Source: Odontocerum albicorne (taxonomy: Eukaryota > Arthropoda > Insecta > Trichoptera > Odontoceridae). Taken from it: a DNA stretch of 64,000 nt. The stretch is from positions 6,351,723 to 6,415,722 of the forward strand of contig OX463842.1 in assembly GCA_949825065.1 (NCBI GenBank), written 5' to 3'. The position numbers and the translations under genes were made by a program. The notes below the pieces were generated by a model. It had not been told where the DNA came from and searched no databases. It was given only the letters and a program-made list of their open reading frames with translations. Shown piece after piece: positions 10,086-21,689 of the stretch (positions are counted from its first letter, which is position 1; the number at the start of each line of letters is the position of its first letter).

Positions 10086-11054
10086 ATCTCCATAAATTAC
10101 AATCAAAGCAAAAAAATTTCGCCACCTCCATATGCAAATGAATATAAAACAAGTTATACAAGTACTTAAACTTATTGACATCAAAATACAAAACTATCTT
10201 AAACTAACATGAAGATACAAAAGCAGTAGTAATAATAAATTACAGTCATTGTTCAATATTATTTAATATTAATATGTATATTTAAGTTTAATATATGTAT
10301 GTATACCACAAAATATTACCAAACTTCACCAAGCAGACTTACGTAATTGTCAAAGACTTATTTTATAGAGGTAAAAAACTTTGATTTGTTTTTAGTGGAA
10401 CAACGCTTACATATAACAAAAATTGGATTTTTTGGGAATTTTATGGATAGATCTTAAGATATGGAAAATACATGCAAGTTGAGATGCAAGTTGTTTCGCA
10501 GAATCGAAACCTTTCACATGTTTATGCAGGGTTAATCAACTCCAGAGGCAAAGTATTGTCATTAATGTTTTGTTTATACTAGGTTATTTATATCAATAAA
10601 AGAGAGCACAAAGTTAGTAGCTATTTCTAAATATTGTTGTGATATTTTTGGATACTATACAATGCATGTCCCATTTTGATAAATAGTTCTGCCGATAAAC
10701 AGATATAAGATTGCCCCATAGTGTCTGATTAATTTGACATAGTTTCCAAGTAAGGAACCGAGTCAAATATAATATATATCCGAAAACAGTTGCCAAGTGT
10801 GATAAGTTATTTGTAAAAGTTGGCAAGAGTGCACGCATACAAAGCTGTACATCGCATGCCCGATGAATCCAGATAACCAGAATGTATGTAGGAGTCGGGG
10901 CATGTGTACCTCTTTTGGCATGCATGAAGGTGGATCCACACGAATCGCTTAGCTTATGTGCCCGGGATATATGCAAAAAAAAACTAACCCACCTTCTTAA
11001 GAAACCTACACCCTTTTCCCTATTTAATATCATATAAGAACACATTTCTTACTT
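10086..11054. other. Unassigned; contains one unsupported 143-codon frame
   Basis: A minus-strand frame at 10614-11045 is open for 143 codons, but its composition is unremarkable. I recognise no domain, and no splice or promoter context is visible. I would not call it a gene. Confidence 0.3.
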
Positions 11055-11160
11055 GAAAACCTCCGTGGCCTAGATGTAAAGACATTTGTCTGCCAATCCA
11101 GAGGTTGCGTGTTCGATTTTTATTGGGTATCAGACTTTTATAAAGAATTTTAGAGAAGTT
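11055..11160 (+). repeat. SINE-A tRNA-like head
   Basis: CCTCCGTGGCCTAGATGTAA (box A region) and AGGTTGCGTGTTCGATTTT (box B region) match the reverse complement of the best SINE-A at 27511-27708. The SINE body downstream is cut by an antisense LINE-R. Confidence 0.65.
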
Positions 11161-11184
11161 TTCATTTATGGCATTTTTATCGTC

Positions 11185-11715
11185 TTTATTTATTTATCAC
11201 TTTATTGTAAATATAGTCTGGTGGGGTTGTTGCCAGGTGGCAATCTCTTTCAACCAATCAGACAAAAGTAAATAAAGCAAGTTACAATACATGATTGAAA
11301 AAAATAATCAAAAGATTTTTCATCTTTATGAAAAGTGCTATATCATCAATCAAAGGAAAAGGAAAGGATTGTGAATAGGAAAGAAAATTCATAAATGAAA
11401 CACGTTATGTTACTGACTAGAAATTAAGAGTATTTTCAGTCACTTTTTAAAGCATGCCAAGGACGGAGCGAGTCTTACATTGGTTTGTTATTGGTTCCAG
11501 AGTCTCACTGCATGGACAGTAAAGGACGTTGTAAAAAAAGAAGAGCGGTGAACTGGAAAGGCCAATCAACAATCTCTATGTGAGCGCAGCGCAAGTTCAT
11601 GATCGGAAAGACGCTGAAAATTTTCGGCAAAATAAGAGGGGGTGATGGGGAAAAAATCCACGTGAGAATAACTTCACAAGGTTGTACTCTATACAACGAT
11701 AGTGTATACAATGCA
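11185..11715 (-). mobile_element. LINE-R 3' end
   Basis: It is homologous throughout to 43320-43960. It has the antisense tail (TGTTGCCAGGTGGCAATCTC), a UTR including ATATCATCAATCAAAGG, then the antisense of the FKK.LKKLLIS.Q coding end around 11415-11460. It continues into upstream coding sequence rich in frameshifts. It ends near TACTCTATACAACG, as the 43-kb copy does at its 5' side. Confidence 0.7.
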
Positions 11716-11804
11716 ATTGATTTGTTTTGCTGTACAAATAATATTTAAAAAATCAACAGTAATCTATTTAAAAAAAAAGGTTTTTATGATCATTGAAAAC
11801 TTTA

Positions 11805-11895
11805 TGGCATACATACGAGTACATACCATCACACCACGTCCCTTTTGGTGAAGACAGAGAAGATAAACCCCGCGGTCAAGCACCCTTGAACAGAG
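11805..11895 (-). repeat. LINE-T 3' end, remnant
   Basis: CATACCATCACACCACGTCC with a following AAGACAGAGAAGA block is an antisense LINE-T tail. Confidence 0.45.
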
Positions 11896-11964
11896 TCTAC
11901 TCTCTAAACAGCGCTATAAAAGTATAATTTTATTACTGGTATTATTATTTCTCCATCTTTTATA

Positions 11965-12020
11965 TTAAGGTTTGATGGTTATAAATAAACTGGATACCAA
12001 CGAACAATAACAAATGTATC
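11965..12020. repeat. 64-bp minisatellite, left part
   Basis: GGTTTGATGGTTAT, then AAACTGGAT, then CAATAACAAATGTATCT is one monomer of the array that resumes at 12409. The two parts are separated by an LTR. Confidence 0.8.
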
Positions 12021-12408
12021 TGTAGCGTACCTACGTCCCCTAAATAAATAAATAATTGTCGAACATAATTTGTTGTTAAAATAAATTGTAAACATACAGG
12101 GTCAACGACATATGAATCAAACTCTGAACTATCTACAATTGTCACATACTAGAAACGTCAACAATGTGTACTCACAAATAAATATCCTACCCGCTACACT
12201 AGTGCACGCGCAGGAGTGAGACAAAGTATATATCGCGAGCACATTCACTCACTACTATAAAATACCTACTTGTAGACAAATAAAGATTATTATTCATTCA
12301 ACTGTCAAGACTTGTTATTATTTACCCGCTATTCACTCTCATTTTCGTTCGCATTCCTGAATATTTGTATTTCATTTTAAATACAAACAAATCGAAATCA
12401 TCACGACG
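12021..12408 (+). mobile_element. Solo LTR, family LTR-1, diverged
   Basis: It starts TGTAGCGTACCTACGTCCC, homologous to the TGTAG starts of the LTRs at 51056 and 63258. It shares GCACGCGCAGGAGTGAGA, the TATA-like ATAAAATACCTACTTG, the AATAAAG poly(A) signal and the end AAATCATCACGACG. Minisatellite monomers lie on both sides and no internal region is present, so it is a solo LTR produced by recombination between LTRs. Confidence 0.7.
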
Positions 12409-12768
12409 ACGTTTGATGGTTATACACATATATAAACTGGATGCCTTTAAGTTTTGATGGTTATACACATATATAAACTGGATGCCTATAAACAATAACA
12501 AGTGTGTCTATTAAGGTTTGATGGTTATACACGTATATCTGGATGCTAATAAACAATAACAAGTGTATCTATTAAGGTTTGATGGTTATACACGTATATA
12601 AACTGGACGCCAATAAACAATAACAAGTGTATCTATTAAGGTTTGATGGTTATACACGTATATAAACTGGATGCCAATAAACAATAACAAATGTATCTAT
12701 CAAGGTTTGATGGTTATACACGTATATAAACTGGATGCCAATAAACAATAACAAGTGTACCTTACAGA
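12409..12768. repeat. 64-bp minisatellite, right part, about 5 copies
   Basis: AAGGTTTGATGG occurs at 12574, 12638 and 12702, a 64-bp period. The unit continues with TATACACGTATATAAACTGG and ATAAACAATAACAAGTGTAT. Confidence 0.95.
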
Positions 12769-12836
12769 ACATTGACACTGGCAACGTTGCTTCTGATATT
12801 CGGTTAGATATTATGATCAGTACTTCCGAAAATATT

Positions 12837-12905
12837 TTACTGTCTCATACCTACATACTTCAGTTTTTTTACTGTCTCATACCTACATACTTCAGTTTTT
12901 TTCTT
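12837..12905. repeat. Two-copy tandem repeat of about 34 bp
   Basis: ACTGTCTCATACCTACATAC followed by TTCAGTTTTTTT is present twice in a row. Confidence 0.85.
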
Positions 12906-13299
12906 CACTATTGAGCACGTTTCTTTTTCTTTTTAACAATAATATTAATCCATCAGCTATAAAACTTAATTTTATGATTGGTTCGAAGAGACTGCTACAA
13001 ACAAAAAAATCCGCCAAACAAAAAAAACCACGTAACAATAAGACATTAAATAAGTAAATATTTAGATAGTCGTTCAACTTCTGCAAAGATTTAGCATTTC
13101 ATAGTGATTCTTAATAAGGATTTACCAGAATACTGTGGTTTCGCAAATCTGTTAAAAAGTACAATCTGTCCTTTTCAATACTAAAGGTGGCATATTTATT
13201 AATAATTATGCATTCATTACACGTCTATTTTGCAATAACATTTTGTCGAAGGTAATATGTTCTGTTATGCTATTATTGTAAAAAAAATATGGGTAATCT
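12906..13299. other. Unassigned AT-rich DNA
   Basis: No coding or repeat structure was seen. Confidence 0.4.
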
Positions 13300-13440
13300 A
13301 TTCAAACCAACCAAAAAGTTGTTTAAGACCCTTGAAGGGAAAAGCAGGCGATGTCCTTTTTAAAAAAAGTGGGATATCAACGAGAATTGAATCTTTAATC
13401 TCCGGGTCGAAAAACAGGTATCTTATAAACTTGTTTACAA
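13300..13440 (-). repeat. SINE-A, degraded
   Basis: It has antisense order: CAACCAACCAAAAAG (tail), then a poly-A-interrupted middle, then ACGAGAATTGAATCTTTAAT (box B) and CTCCGGG. It matches 27560-27700 in order, with many substitutions. Confidence 0.5.
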
Positions 13441-14039
13441 AGGCTGTCAACATGTGTCAGTCGGCAGGAGTTTTCTGAAGTTTCTCATAACAAAAATATT
13501 TAGTAGTGGCTGTTTCGGGACGAAACGCCCTTTTATTTAATTTCATCACATAAATAAATTAAACATTTTCTCAAATACCTCAAAATAGGTGAATTATCGA
13601 GTTGGATATTTAATGCACATATAACTTCATGTGGGGTAAGTACGTGACCCACTGAACACGCCACTGACGGGACTCGACACGGGAATTGTGACGAAAATGT
13701 TGCGATTTCTTCGCAAATTCATATTGTGCACTTATTGTTACACGTGCATCGCTGAATATAGAGTGGAATAAATGTATTTTATTTGTAAATCTTTGAATTG
13801 AAGTTAAAAGAAAAAAAAAGACTTAATATAACGAAAGGATAATTCGTAAAGCGCACTCTTTTTAAGGGCGCTCTAAGTTGGGAATGGAAACATTTATAAT
13901 AAAATATGAAATTTGATTATAAGGAAAGAATAGTGTTGGCTGCGGCAGTAAGATTGGATAATTATCCGCTTTTGTATTTGAATATCTCTGATCTGTGTTA
14001 ATTTTCGAAGTGGTCACTCAGTCTCATTGATGAGATAAA
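13441..14039. other. Unassigned DNA
   Basis: A short perfect inverted repeat, TTTCGGGACGAAA, lies at 13513-13525. No other structure was identified. Confidence 0.35.
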
Positions 14040-14240
14040 ATACGTGCATATCTTGACGCCTCCTTTTTGGGATAGACAGATAGGATATACGAGTATGTAC
14101 AGGTTTTCTATCCAAGAACATAGCTATCGCCTTTTTCACAACCATACTCGTACATCTCGTCATATATGAGGAGGTAATATTCAAAAAAGAACATGTCCAC
14201 TCAATCGGAATGTTGGGAAATCGCAAAAAAACTGTTTGCA
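14040..14240 (-). pseudogene. LINE-T coding end
   Basis: The minus strand carries KKAIAMFLDRK, equivalent to EEAIVMFLDR at 39825-39860. An antisense tail (GACGCCTCCTTTTTGGGATAGACAG) lies at its 3' side. A 3'-terminal fragment only. Confidence 0.6.
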
Positions 14241-14689
14241 TTAAAAATATATGACATAATATGTTAACTCATTGTAAAAATATCTGAAATCCTGAAAATC
14301 GCTTAAGGTGACTTGATTTGTTGTTTAAAATCGAATCATAATAATTAAAATAGTTAGTCTAGTTTAAAATATGGACATGATCCTTTTTGAGTGAACAATT
14401 CTACTTTAATCTTTATTTATTTAACAGGTCTGGCACATGATGTTTTTTGTTCAATTTCAAAAAAAATCAAAGAAAATATTTGGGTAGAGTAATTTATTTT
14501 AATTTTAATGAAATAAAATAAAGTGTTACAAAATAAGAAGAAATGTTAGTATAAAACTATAAATATATGTAGGTAACATAGATAAAGCTGTATAATGACA
14601 TTACACTGCACGTACGATTTAAAACTGACAGTTGCTGGTGAACTGGTGTGAAGTTAGACACAATCGGAAAGCTATAATTGGTCAATTTG
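14241..14689. other. AT-rich DNA leading into the 48-bp satellite
   Basis: An isolated satellite-like motif, ATGGACATGATCCTTTTTGA, occurs at 14371-14390. It may be an outlying or ancestral monomer of the array that follows. Confidence 0.4.
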
Positions 14690-17600
14690 GACATAATCTT
14701 TTTTGATTGGTTAAGCCTGGACAAAATTCTTTTTGAAAAAAATGCTGTTTTTTATTATGATTTTAAAATTATTTATGTGCTTTTTTCATTAAAATTAAAA
14801 TGTTAAACGGCTCCGTACAATCGATAAGAAAAAAATCTTCTTTATCAAGTCCTTTTTTGTATCCGATGGACATGATCATTTTTGAATGTTACCTCCTCAT
14901 ATTTTTGTATCCGATGGACATAATCTTTTTTGAATGTTACCTCCTCATTTTTGTATCCGATGGACACGATCTTTTTTTAATGTTACCTGTTCATTTTTGT
15001 ATCCGATGGACATGATCTTTTTTTAATGTTACCTCCTCATATTTTTGTATCCGATGGACATGATCTTTTTTGAATGTTACCTCCTGATATTTTTATATCC
15101 GATGGAAATGATCTTTTTTGAATGTTACCTCCTCATTTTTGTATCCGATGGACACGATCTTTTTTTAATGTAACCTGTTCATTTTTGTATCCGATGGACA
15201 TGATCTTTTTTTAATGTTACCTCCTCATATTTTTGTATCCGATGGACATGATCTTTTTTGAATGTTACCTCCTGATATTTTTATATCCGATGGAAATGAT
15301 CTTTTTTGAATGTTACCTCCTCATATTTTTGTATCCGATGGACATGATCTTTTTTGAATGTTACCTCCTCATTTTTGTATCCGATGGACACGATCTTTTT
15401 TTAATGTTACCTGTACATTTTTGTATCCGATGGACATGATCTTTTTTTAATGTTACCTCCTCATATTTTTGTATCCGATGGACATGATCTTTTTTGAATG
15501 TTACCTCGTGATATTTTTATATCCGATGGAAATGATCTTTTTTGAATGTTATCTACCTCCTCATATTTTTGTATCCGATGGACATGATCTTTTTTTAATG
15601 TTACCTCCTGATATTTTTATATCCGATGGAAATGATCTTTTTTGAATGTTACCTCCTCATATTTTTGTATCCGATGGACATGATCTTTTTTGAATGTTAC
15701 CTCCTGATATTTTTATATCCGATGGAAATGATCTTTTTTGAATGTTACCTCCTCATATTTTTGTATCCGATGGACATGATCTTTTTTGAATGTTACCTCC
15801 TCATATTTTTGTATCCGATGGACATGATCTTTTTTTAATGTTACCTCCTCATATTTTTGTATCCGATGGACATGATCTTTTTTGAATGTTACCTCCTCAT
15901 ATTTTTGTATCCGATGGACATGATCTTTTTTGAATGTTACCTCCTCATATTTTTGTATCCGATGGACATGATCTTTTTTGAATGTTACCTCCTGATATTT
16001 TTATATCCGATGGAAATGATCTTTTTTGAATGTTACCTCCTCATTTTTGTATCCGATGGACACGATCTTTTTTTAATGTTACCTGTTCATTTTTGTATCC
16101 GATGGACATGATCTTTTTTTAATGTTACCTCCTCATATTTTTGTATCCGATGGACATGATCTTTTTTGAATGTTACCTCCTGATATTTTTATATCCGATG
16201 GAAATGATCTTTTTTGAATGTTACCTCCTCATTTTTGTATCCGATGGACACGATCTTTTTTTAATGTAACCTGTTCATTTTTGTATCCGATGGACATGAT
16301 CTTTTTTTAATGTTACCTCCTCATATTTTTGTATCCGATGGACATGATCTTTTTTGAATGTTACCTCCTGATATTTTTATATCCGATGGAAATGATCTTT
16401 TTTGAATGTTACCTCCTCATATTTTTGTATCCGATGGACATGATCTTTTTTTAATGTTACCTCCTCATTTTTGTATCCGATGGACACGATCTTTTTTTAA
16501 TGTTACCTGTACATTTTTGTATCCGATGGACATGATCTTTTTTTAATGTTACCTCCTCATATTTTTGTATCCGATGGACATGATCTTTTTTGAATGTTAC
16601 CTCCTGATATTTTTATATCCGATGGAACTGATCTTTTTTGAATGTTATCTACCTCCTCATATTTTTGTATCCGATGGACATGATCTTTTTTTAATGTTAC
16701 CTCCTGATATTTTTATATCCGATGGAAATGATCTTTTTTGAATGTTACCTCCTCATATTTTTGTATCCGATGGACATGATCTTTTTTGAATGTTACCTCC
16801 TGATATTTTTATATCCGATGGAAATGATCTTTTTTGAATGTTACCTCCTCATATTTTTGTATCCGATGGACATGATCTTTTTTGAATGTTACCTCCTCAT
16901 ATTTTTGTATCCGATGGACATGATCTTTTTTTAATGTTACCTCCTCATATTTTTGTATCCGATGGACATGATCTTTTTTGAATGTTACCTCCTCATATTT
17001 TTGTATCCGATGGACATGATCTTTTTTGAATGTTACCTCCTCATATTTTTGTATCCGATGGACATGATCTTTTTTGAATGTTACCTCCTCATATTTTTGT
17101 ATCCGATGGACATGATCTTTTTTGAATGTTACCTCCTGATATTTTTATATCCGATGGAAATGATCTTTTTTGAATGTTACCTCCTCATATTTTTGTATCC
17201 GATGGACATGATCTTTTTTGAATGTTACCTCCTCATATTTTTGTATCCGATGGACATGATCTTTTTTTAATGTTACCTCCTCATATTTTTGTATCCGATG
17301 GAAATGATCTTTTTTGAATGTTACCTCCTCATATTTTTGTATCCGATGGACATGATCTTTTTTGAATGTTACCTCCTGATATTTTTATATCCGATGGAAA
17401 TGATCTTTTTTGAATGTTACCTCCTCATATTTTTGTATCCGATGGACATGATCTTTTTTGAATGTTACCTCCTGATATTTTTATATCCGATGGAAATGAT
17501 CTTTTTTGAATGTTACCTCCTCATTTTTGTATCCGATGGACACGATCTTTTTTTAATGTTACCTGTTCATTTTTGTATCCGATGGACATGATCTTTTTTT

Positions 17601-18435
17601 AATGTTACCTCCTCATATTTTTGTATCCGATGGACATGATCTTTTTTGAATGTTACCTCCTCATATTTTTGTATCCGATGGACATGATCTTTTTTGAATG
17701 TTACCTCCTGATATTTTTATATCCGATGGAAATGATCTTTTTTGAATGTTACCTACCTCCTCATATTTTTGTATCCGATGGACATGATCTTTTTTGAATG
17801 TTACCTCCTGATATTTTTATATCCGATGGAAATGATCTTTTTTGAATGTTACCTCCTTATATTTTTGTATCCGATGGACATGATCTTTTTTGAATGTTAC
17901 CTCCTCATATTTTTGTATCCGATGGACATGATCTTTTTTGAATGTTACCTCCTGATATTTTTATATCCGATGGAAATGATCTTTTTTGAATGTTACCTCC
18001 TCATATTTTTGTATCCGATGGACATGATCTTTTTTGAATGTTACCTCCTCATATTTTTGTATCCGATGGACATGATCTTTTTTTAATGTTACCTCCTCAT
18101 ATTTTTGTATCCGATAGACATGATCTTTTTTGAATGTTACCTCCTCATATTTTTGTATCCGATGGACATGATCTTTTTTGAATGTTACCTCCTCATATTT
18201 TTGTATCCGATGGACATGATCTTTTTTGAATGTTACCTCCTGATATTTTTATATCCGATGGAAATGATCTTTTTTGAATGTTACCTCCTGATATTTTTAT
18301 ATCCGATGGAAATGATCTTTTTTGAATGTTACCTCCTCATATTTTTGTATCCGATGGACATGATCTTTTCTGAATGTTGCCTCCTCATTTTTGTATCGAT
18401 GGACATGATCTTTTTTGAATGTTACCTCCTCATAT
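14690..18435. repeat. 48-bp satellite, about 75 copies with higher-order structure
   Basis: The core monomer has GTATCCGATGGACATGATCT, TTTTTGAATGTTACCTCC and TCATATTTTT. Three main variants exist: A (GGACATG), B (TGATATTTTTATATCC with GGAAATG) and C (45 bp, GGACACG with ACCTGTTC). They alternate in a repeated order. Boundary markers ATCTACCTCC / ACCTACCTCC at 15551, 16647 and 17751 show a higher-order period of about 1.1 kb. The 16-codon reading LYPMDMIFFECYLLIF stays open for long runs because 48 is divisible by 3. I see no gene. Monomers decay at both edges (from 14690; after 18370). Confidence 0.97.
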
Positions 18436-18823
18436 GTACTTCTGTCAAAATTCTTCCTATTCAATATTTTTTTTTAAATAGATAATACTAAGATTCAAAA
18501 GTTTCTGATCTGAACAAGTTATAGCGCATATGGACATATGCCACCATGCTGAAAACGCTGCCATTCAACACAGGTTTCCAAGAGCTAAATCACCCCCGCT
18601 ATATGGTTCCTATTTGGTCCCTAGTGACTATAATGTTATTTATTTTCAAAATCGAAATCTGATTGACGTGGAAGAAAAATAAAAATTAACAAACAAGTGA
18701 TCTCCCTAGTGTTGTACCATTTTGAGAACAAAAGAATATTTTTTCAATGAAAATGAAAAATTAATTCATCGTTCTAAAAAATATATTGAACTACAGGGTG
18801 ACTATAGCGAAAAAAAATCTTTC

Positions 18824-19042
18824 TATAGTTCGGAAAATGTAGAATGAGTCCTGTGACAGCTCACAAATTTGCCCCAATACAACCTTATGTAATGTATTTA
18901 CCTAAATAACTTGCTATTTATTAGAATCGAGGCTTATATTAAAGTTGATAAAATAATTAAAATTACTGAACATCGTTACAAGGTTGTATTGGGGCAAATT
19001 TGTGAGCTGTCACAGGACTCATCCTACATTTTCCGAACTATA
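18824..19042. mobile_element. Inverted-repeat element with 63-bp arms
   Basis: The arm at 18824-18886 (TATAGTTCGGAAAATGTAGA ... CCCCAATACAACCTT) is repeated in inverse at 18980-19042 with about one mismatch, around a 93-bp AT-rich loop. It could be a foldback/MITE or a local inverted duplication. No target duplication is evident. Confidence 0.75.
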
Positions 19043-19084
19043 CCATATTTTTTTTATATCTTGGTGACGTAAACTTTTGGACCT

Positions 19085-19205
19085 TAGTACGCATGATGGT
19101 AAACGGTATCCTTATATATCCGAATTATAGGCGGAAAAATTGGCCATGTTATTTCAGATGAGTGACACAGCGCCAGGTTTGAACCAGTTACATTTCGCAA
19201 AAAAA
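19085..19205 (-). repeat. SINE-B, degraded
   Basis: Antisense order: GGTATCCTTATATATCCGAA, then AGGCGGAAAAATTGG, then GAGTGACACAGCGCCAGGTT, then TGAACC (box B). It parallels 37430-37530 and the sense copy at 9190-9300. Confidence 0.5.
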
Positions 19206-19344
19206 AAATCAGCGCGTTACTTCGCAGCTAGACACCTTTCTTTTCTCGGTCAACCTCTTCCTCACTTTTCATTAATTTCAGACTTAATTAATTATTTTTG
19301 GCTTTTCATAACGTATTCTCTCACGACATCACATATATATTTTT

Positions 19345-19545
19345 TTACTTCCATCAGGGTGCGCTTAAACTCCCCCTTGGGGACTCCTAACTACTGGACC
19401 TCCCAATGGCTTACTGATCATGGGAATTTCAACAACACACTTCTTTCATTGAATCTAGTTCCTTCGCTTTTTTGCAATTTATGTAACCACCTAGATCAAC
19501 ACACATAACACATTTTGTGGAACTGTTAGGAAAGTAGAATCATTC
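19345..19545 (+). pseudogene. R1/Jockey-like LINE coding end with zinc-knuckle
   Basis: The frame reads RVRLNSPLGTPNYWTSQWLTDHGNFN, then CNLCNHLDQHT, a stop, and HILWNC. The order LTGHG-like, then C..C...DQT..H.L..C, is the conserved end of R1/Jockey-clade ORF2 proteins (family knowledge). A stop codon interrupts it, and its last part becomes the monomer of the following satellite. Confidence 0.65.
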
Positions 19546-21010
19546 AAAATAGGGATGAGCTCCATACAACTGTATTTCAGACTACTCTCGCATTGATTGG
19601 TTCACTCTGATCTTTTGGCAACCAGGATAGTTTTACAGCTTTCTACAATTTATGTAACCACCTAGATCAACACACATAACACATTTTGTGGAACTGTTAG
19701 GAAAGTAGAATCATTCAAATTAGGGAGGAGCTCCATACAACTGTATTTCAGACTACTCTCGCATTGATATGTTCACTCTGATCTTTTGGCAACCAGGATA
19801 GTTTTACAGCTTTCTACAATTTATATAACCACCTAGATCAACACACATAACACATTTTGTGGAACTGTTAGGAAAGTAGAATCATTCAAAATAGGGAAGA
19901 GCTCCATACAGCTGTATTTCAGACTCCTCTCGCTTTGATTGATTCACTCTGATCTTTTGGCAACCAGGATAGTTTTACAGCTTTCTACAATTTATGTAAC
20001 CATCTAGATCAACACACATAACATATTTTGTGGAACTGTTAGGAAAGTAGAATCATTCAAACTAGGGAAGAGCTCCATACAGCTGTATTTCAGACTACTC
20101 TCGCTTTGATTGGTTCACTCTGATCTTTTGGCAACCAGGATAGTTTTACAGCTTTCTACAATTTTTGTAACCATCTAGATCAACACACATAACACATTTT
20201 GTATAACTGTTAGGAAAGTAGAATCATTCAAATTAGGGAGGAGCTCCATACAGCTGTATTTCAGACTACTCTCGCATTGATTGGTTCACTCTGATATTTT
20301 GGCAACCAGGATAGTTTTACAGCTTTCTACAATTTATGTAACCATCTAGATCAACACACATAACACATTTTGTGGAACTGTTAGGAAAGTAGAATCATTC
20401 AAATTAGGGAGGAGCTCCATACAGCTGTATTTCAGACTACTCTCGCATTGATTGGTTCACTCTGATATTTTGGCAACCAGGATAGTTTTACAGCTTTCTA
20501 CAATTTATGTAACCATCTAGATCAACACACATAACACATTTTGTGGAACTGTTAGGAAAGTAGAATCATTCAAAATAGGGAGGAGCTCCATACAGCTGTA
20601 TTTCAGACTACTCTCGCATTGATTGGTTCACTCTGATCTTTTGGCAACCAGGATAGTTTTACAGCTTTCTACAATTTATATAACCACCTAGATCAACACA
20701 CATAACACATTTTGTGGAACTGTTAGGAAAGTAGAATCATTCAAAATAGGGAAGAGCTCCATACAGCTGTATTTCAGACTCCTCTCGCTTTGATTGATTC
20801 ACTCTGATCTTTTGGCAACCAGGATAGTTTTACAGCTTTCTACAATTTATGTAACCATCTAGATCAACACACATAACACATTTTGTGGAACTGTTAGGAA
20901 AGTAGAATCATTCAAAATAGGGAGGAGCTCCATACAGCTGTATTTCAGACTACTCTCGCATTGATTGGTTCACTCTGATCTTTTGGTAACCAGGATAGTT
21001 TTACAACTTT
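19470..21010 (+). repeat. 171-bp satellite, 9 copies, LINE-derived
   Basis: AACTGTTAGGAAAG occurs at 19521, 19692, 19863, 20034, 20205, 20376, 20547, 20718 and 20889, always 171 bp apart. Each monomer contains the CNLC..LDQ and HILWNC segment of the adjacent LINE plus sequence continuing its frame. Copies 3 and 8 share private variants (CTCCTCTCGCTTTGATTGAT, TATATAACCACC). This suggests a block of five monomers (855 bp) was duplicated. The last monomer runs into what looks like the LINE's own downstream sequence. Confidence 0.95.
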
Positions 21011-21689
21011 CTGCAATTTTCGTAAAAAATCGATTACTCCTTTTAAACATTTAAAAGTCTTCTGCAGTGTAAATAAGTTTTTTTACTATTTATAATCTCT
21101 GTGTGCTGTGTCTGAACTTCTGTCGGTGCCATCGTTATTGTTTTACCACTCCGGTGTGGCGTTAGCAGAGGAAAAATCCCTTCTCACGAATTTATGATGT
21201 CACTGAAAGGGAATCTAATTCGTTCCTAGTGACAGTGTGAGTGGAGGAGAGAAAAATGTATATCACCGTAAAAAAAATCACGGTCTCAATGTTGCCAAAT
21301 TATCTTAAATTATCAAATTAAATTAGGTTCTTTAAGATAATTTGGCAACATTGAGATTTTGATTTGACTTACTTGAAAAATTTTATCTTAATGACAAACA
21401 TATTTGGAAAAAAAATTCTGAGTGTTTCATTAATTACAAAGAAAAAAATCTTTAAATTAAAAAAAATAAAGAAAAGCAAAAAAAATAATCACCCTTGAGT
21501 AAGTACGTACACAATACAAAATGATTTAAAAAAATTAACAATATACACCGTTAATTATACGGTACGGGATTGTCTCGAGTCGGCTGCTGGCACATCACCA
21601 CACCGAACGTCATTCGTTATATCTCTTACCAACAGTTATCGTTTATCTAATAATTCGTTAAAACTGAATTTTTTTTTTTTAATAATTTG
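21011..21689. other. Probable LINE 3' UTR, then unassigned DNA
   Basis: The sequence after the last 171-bp monomer (to about 21200) may be the original 3' flank of the R1-like LINE. A hairpin lies at 21284-21356 and is listed separately. The rest is AT-rich. Confidence 0.35.
21284..21356. repeat. Perfect hairpin, 26-bp arms
   Basis: The arms at 21284-21309 and 21331-21356 (TCTCAATGTTGCCAAATTAT plus six bases, and its reverse complement) flank a 21-base loop. Size and symmetry fit a small foldback element or a fossil MITE. The two outer flanks do not show a clear target duplication. Confidence 0.75.

Noticed and set aside
10614..11045. 143-codon minus-strand frame as a host gene
   Set aside because: No recognised domain, no splice or promoter signals, and a length not far beyond chance for this much sequence.
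14800..18485. Series of frames repeating LYPMDMIFFECYLLIF, resembling membrane peptides
   Set aside because: Product of the 48-bp satellite (16 codons). Hydrophobicity comes from the T-rich monomer, and frames end whenever a 45-bp variant or TTTTTTTAATG monomer occurs.
19470..21010. 171-bp period taken as primate alpha satellite
   Set aside because: Only the length coincides. The monomer is LINE-derived coding sequence, has no CENP-B box, and lies among insect-type elements.
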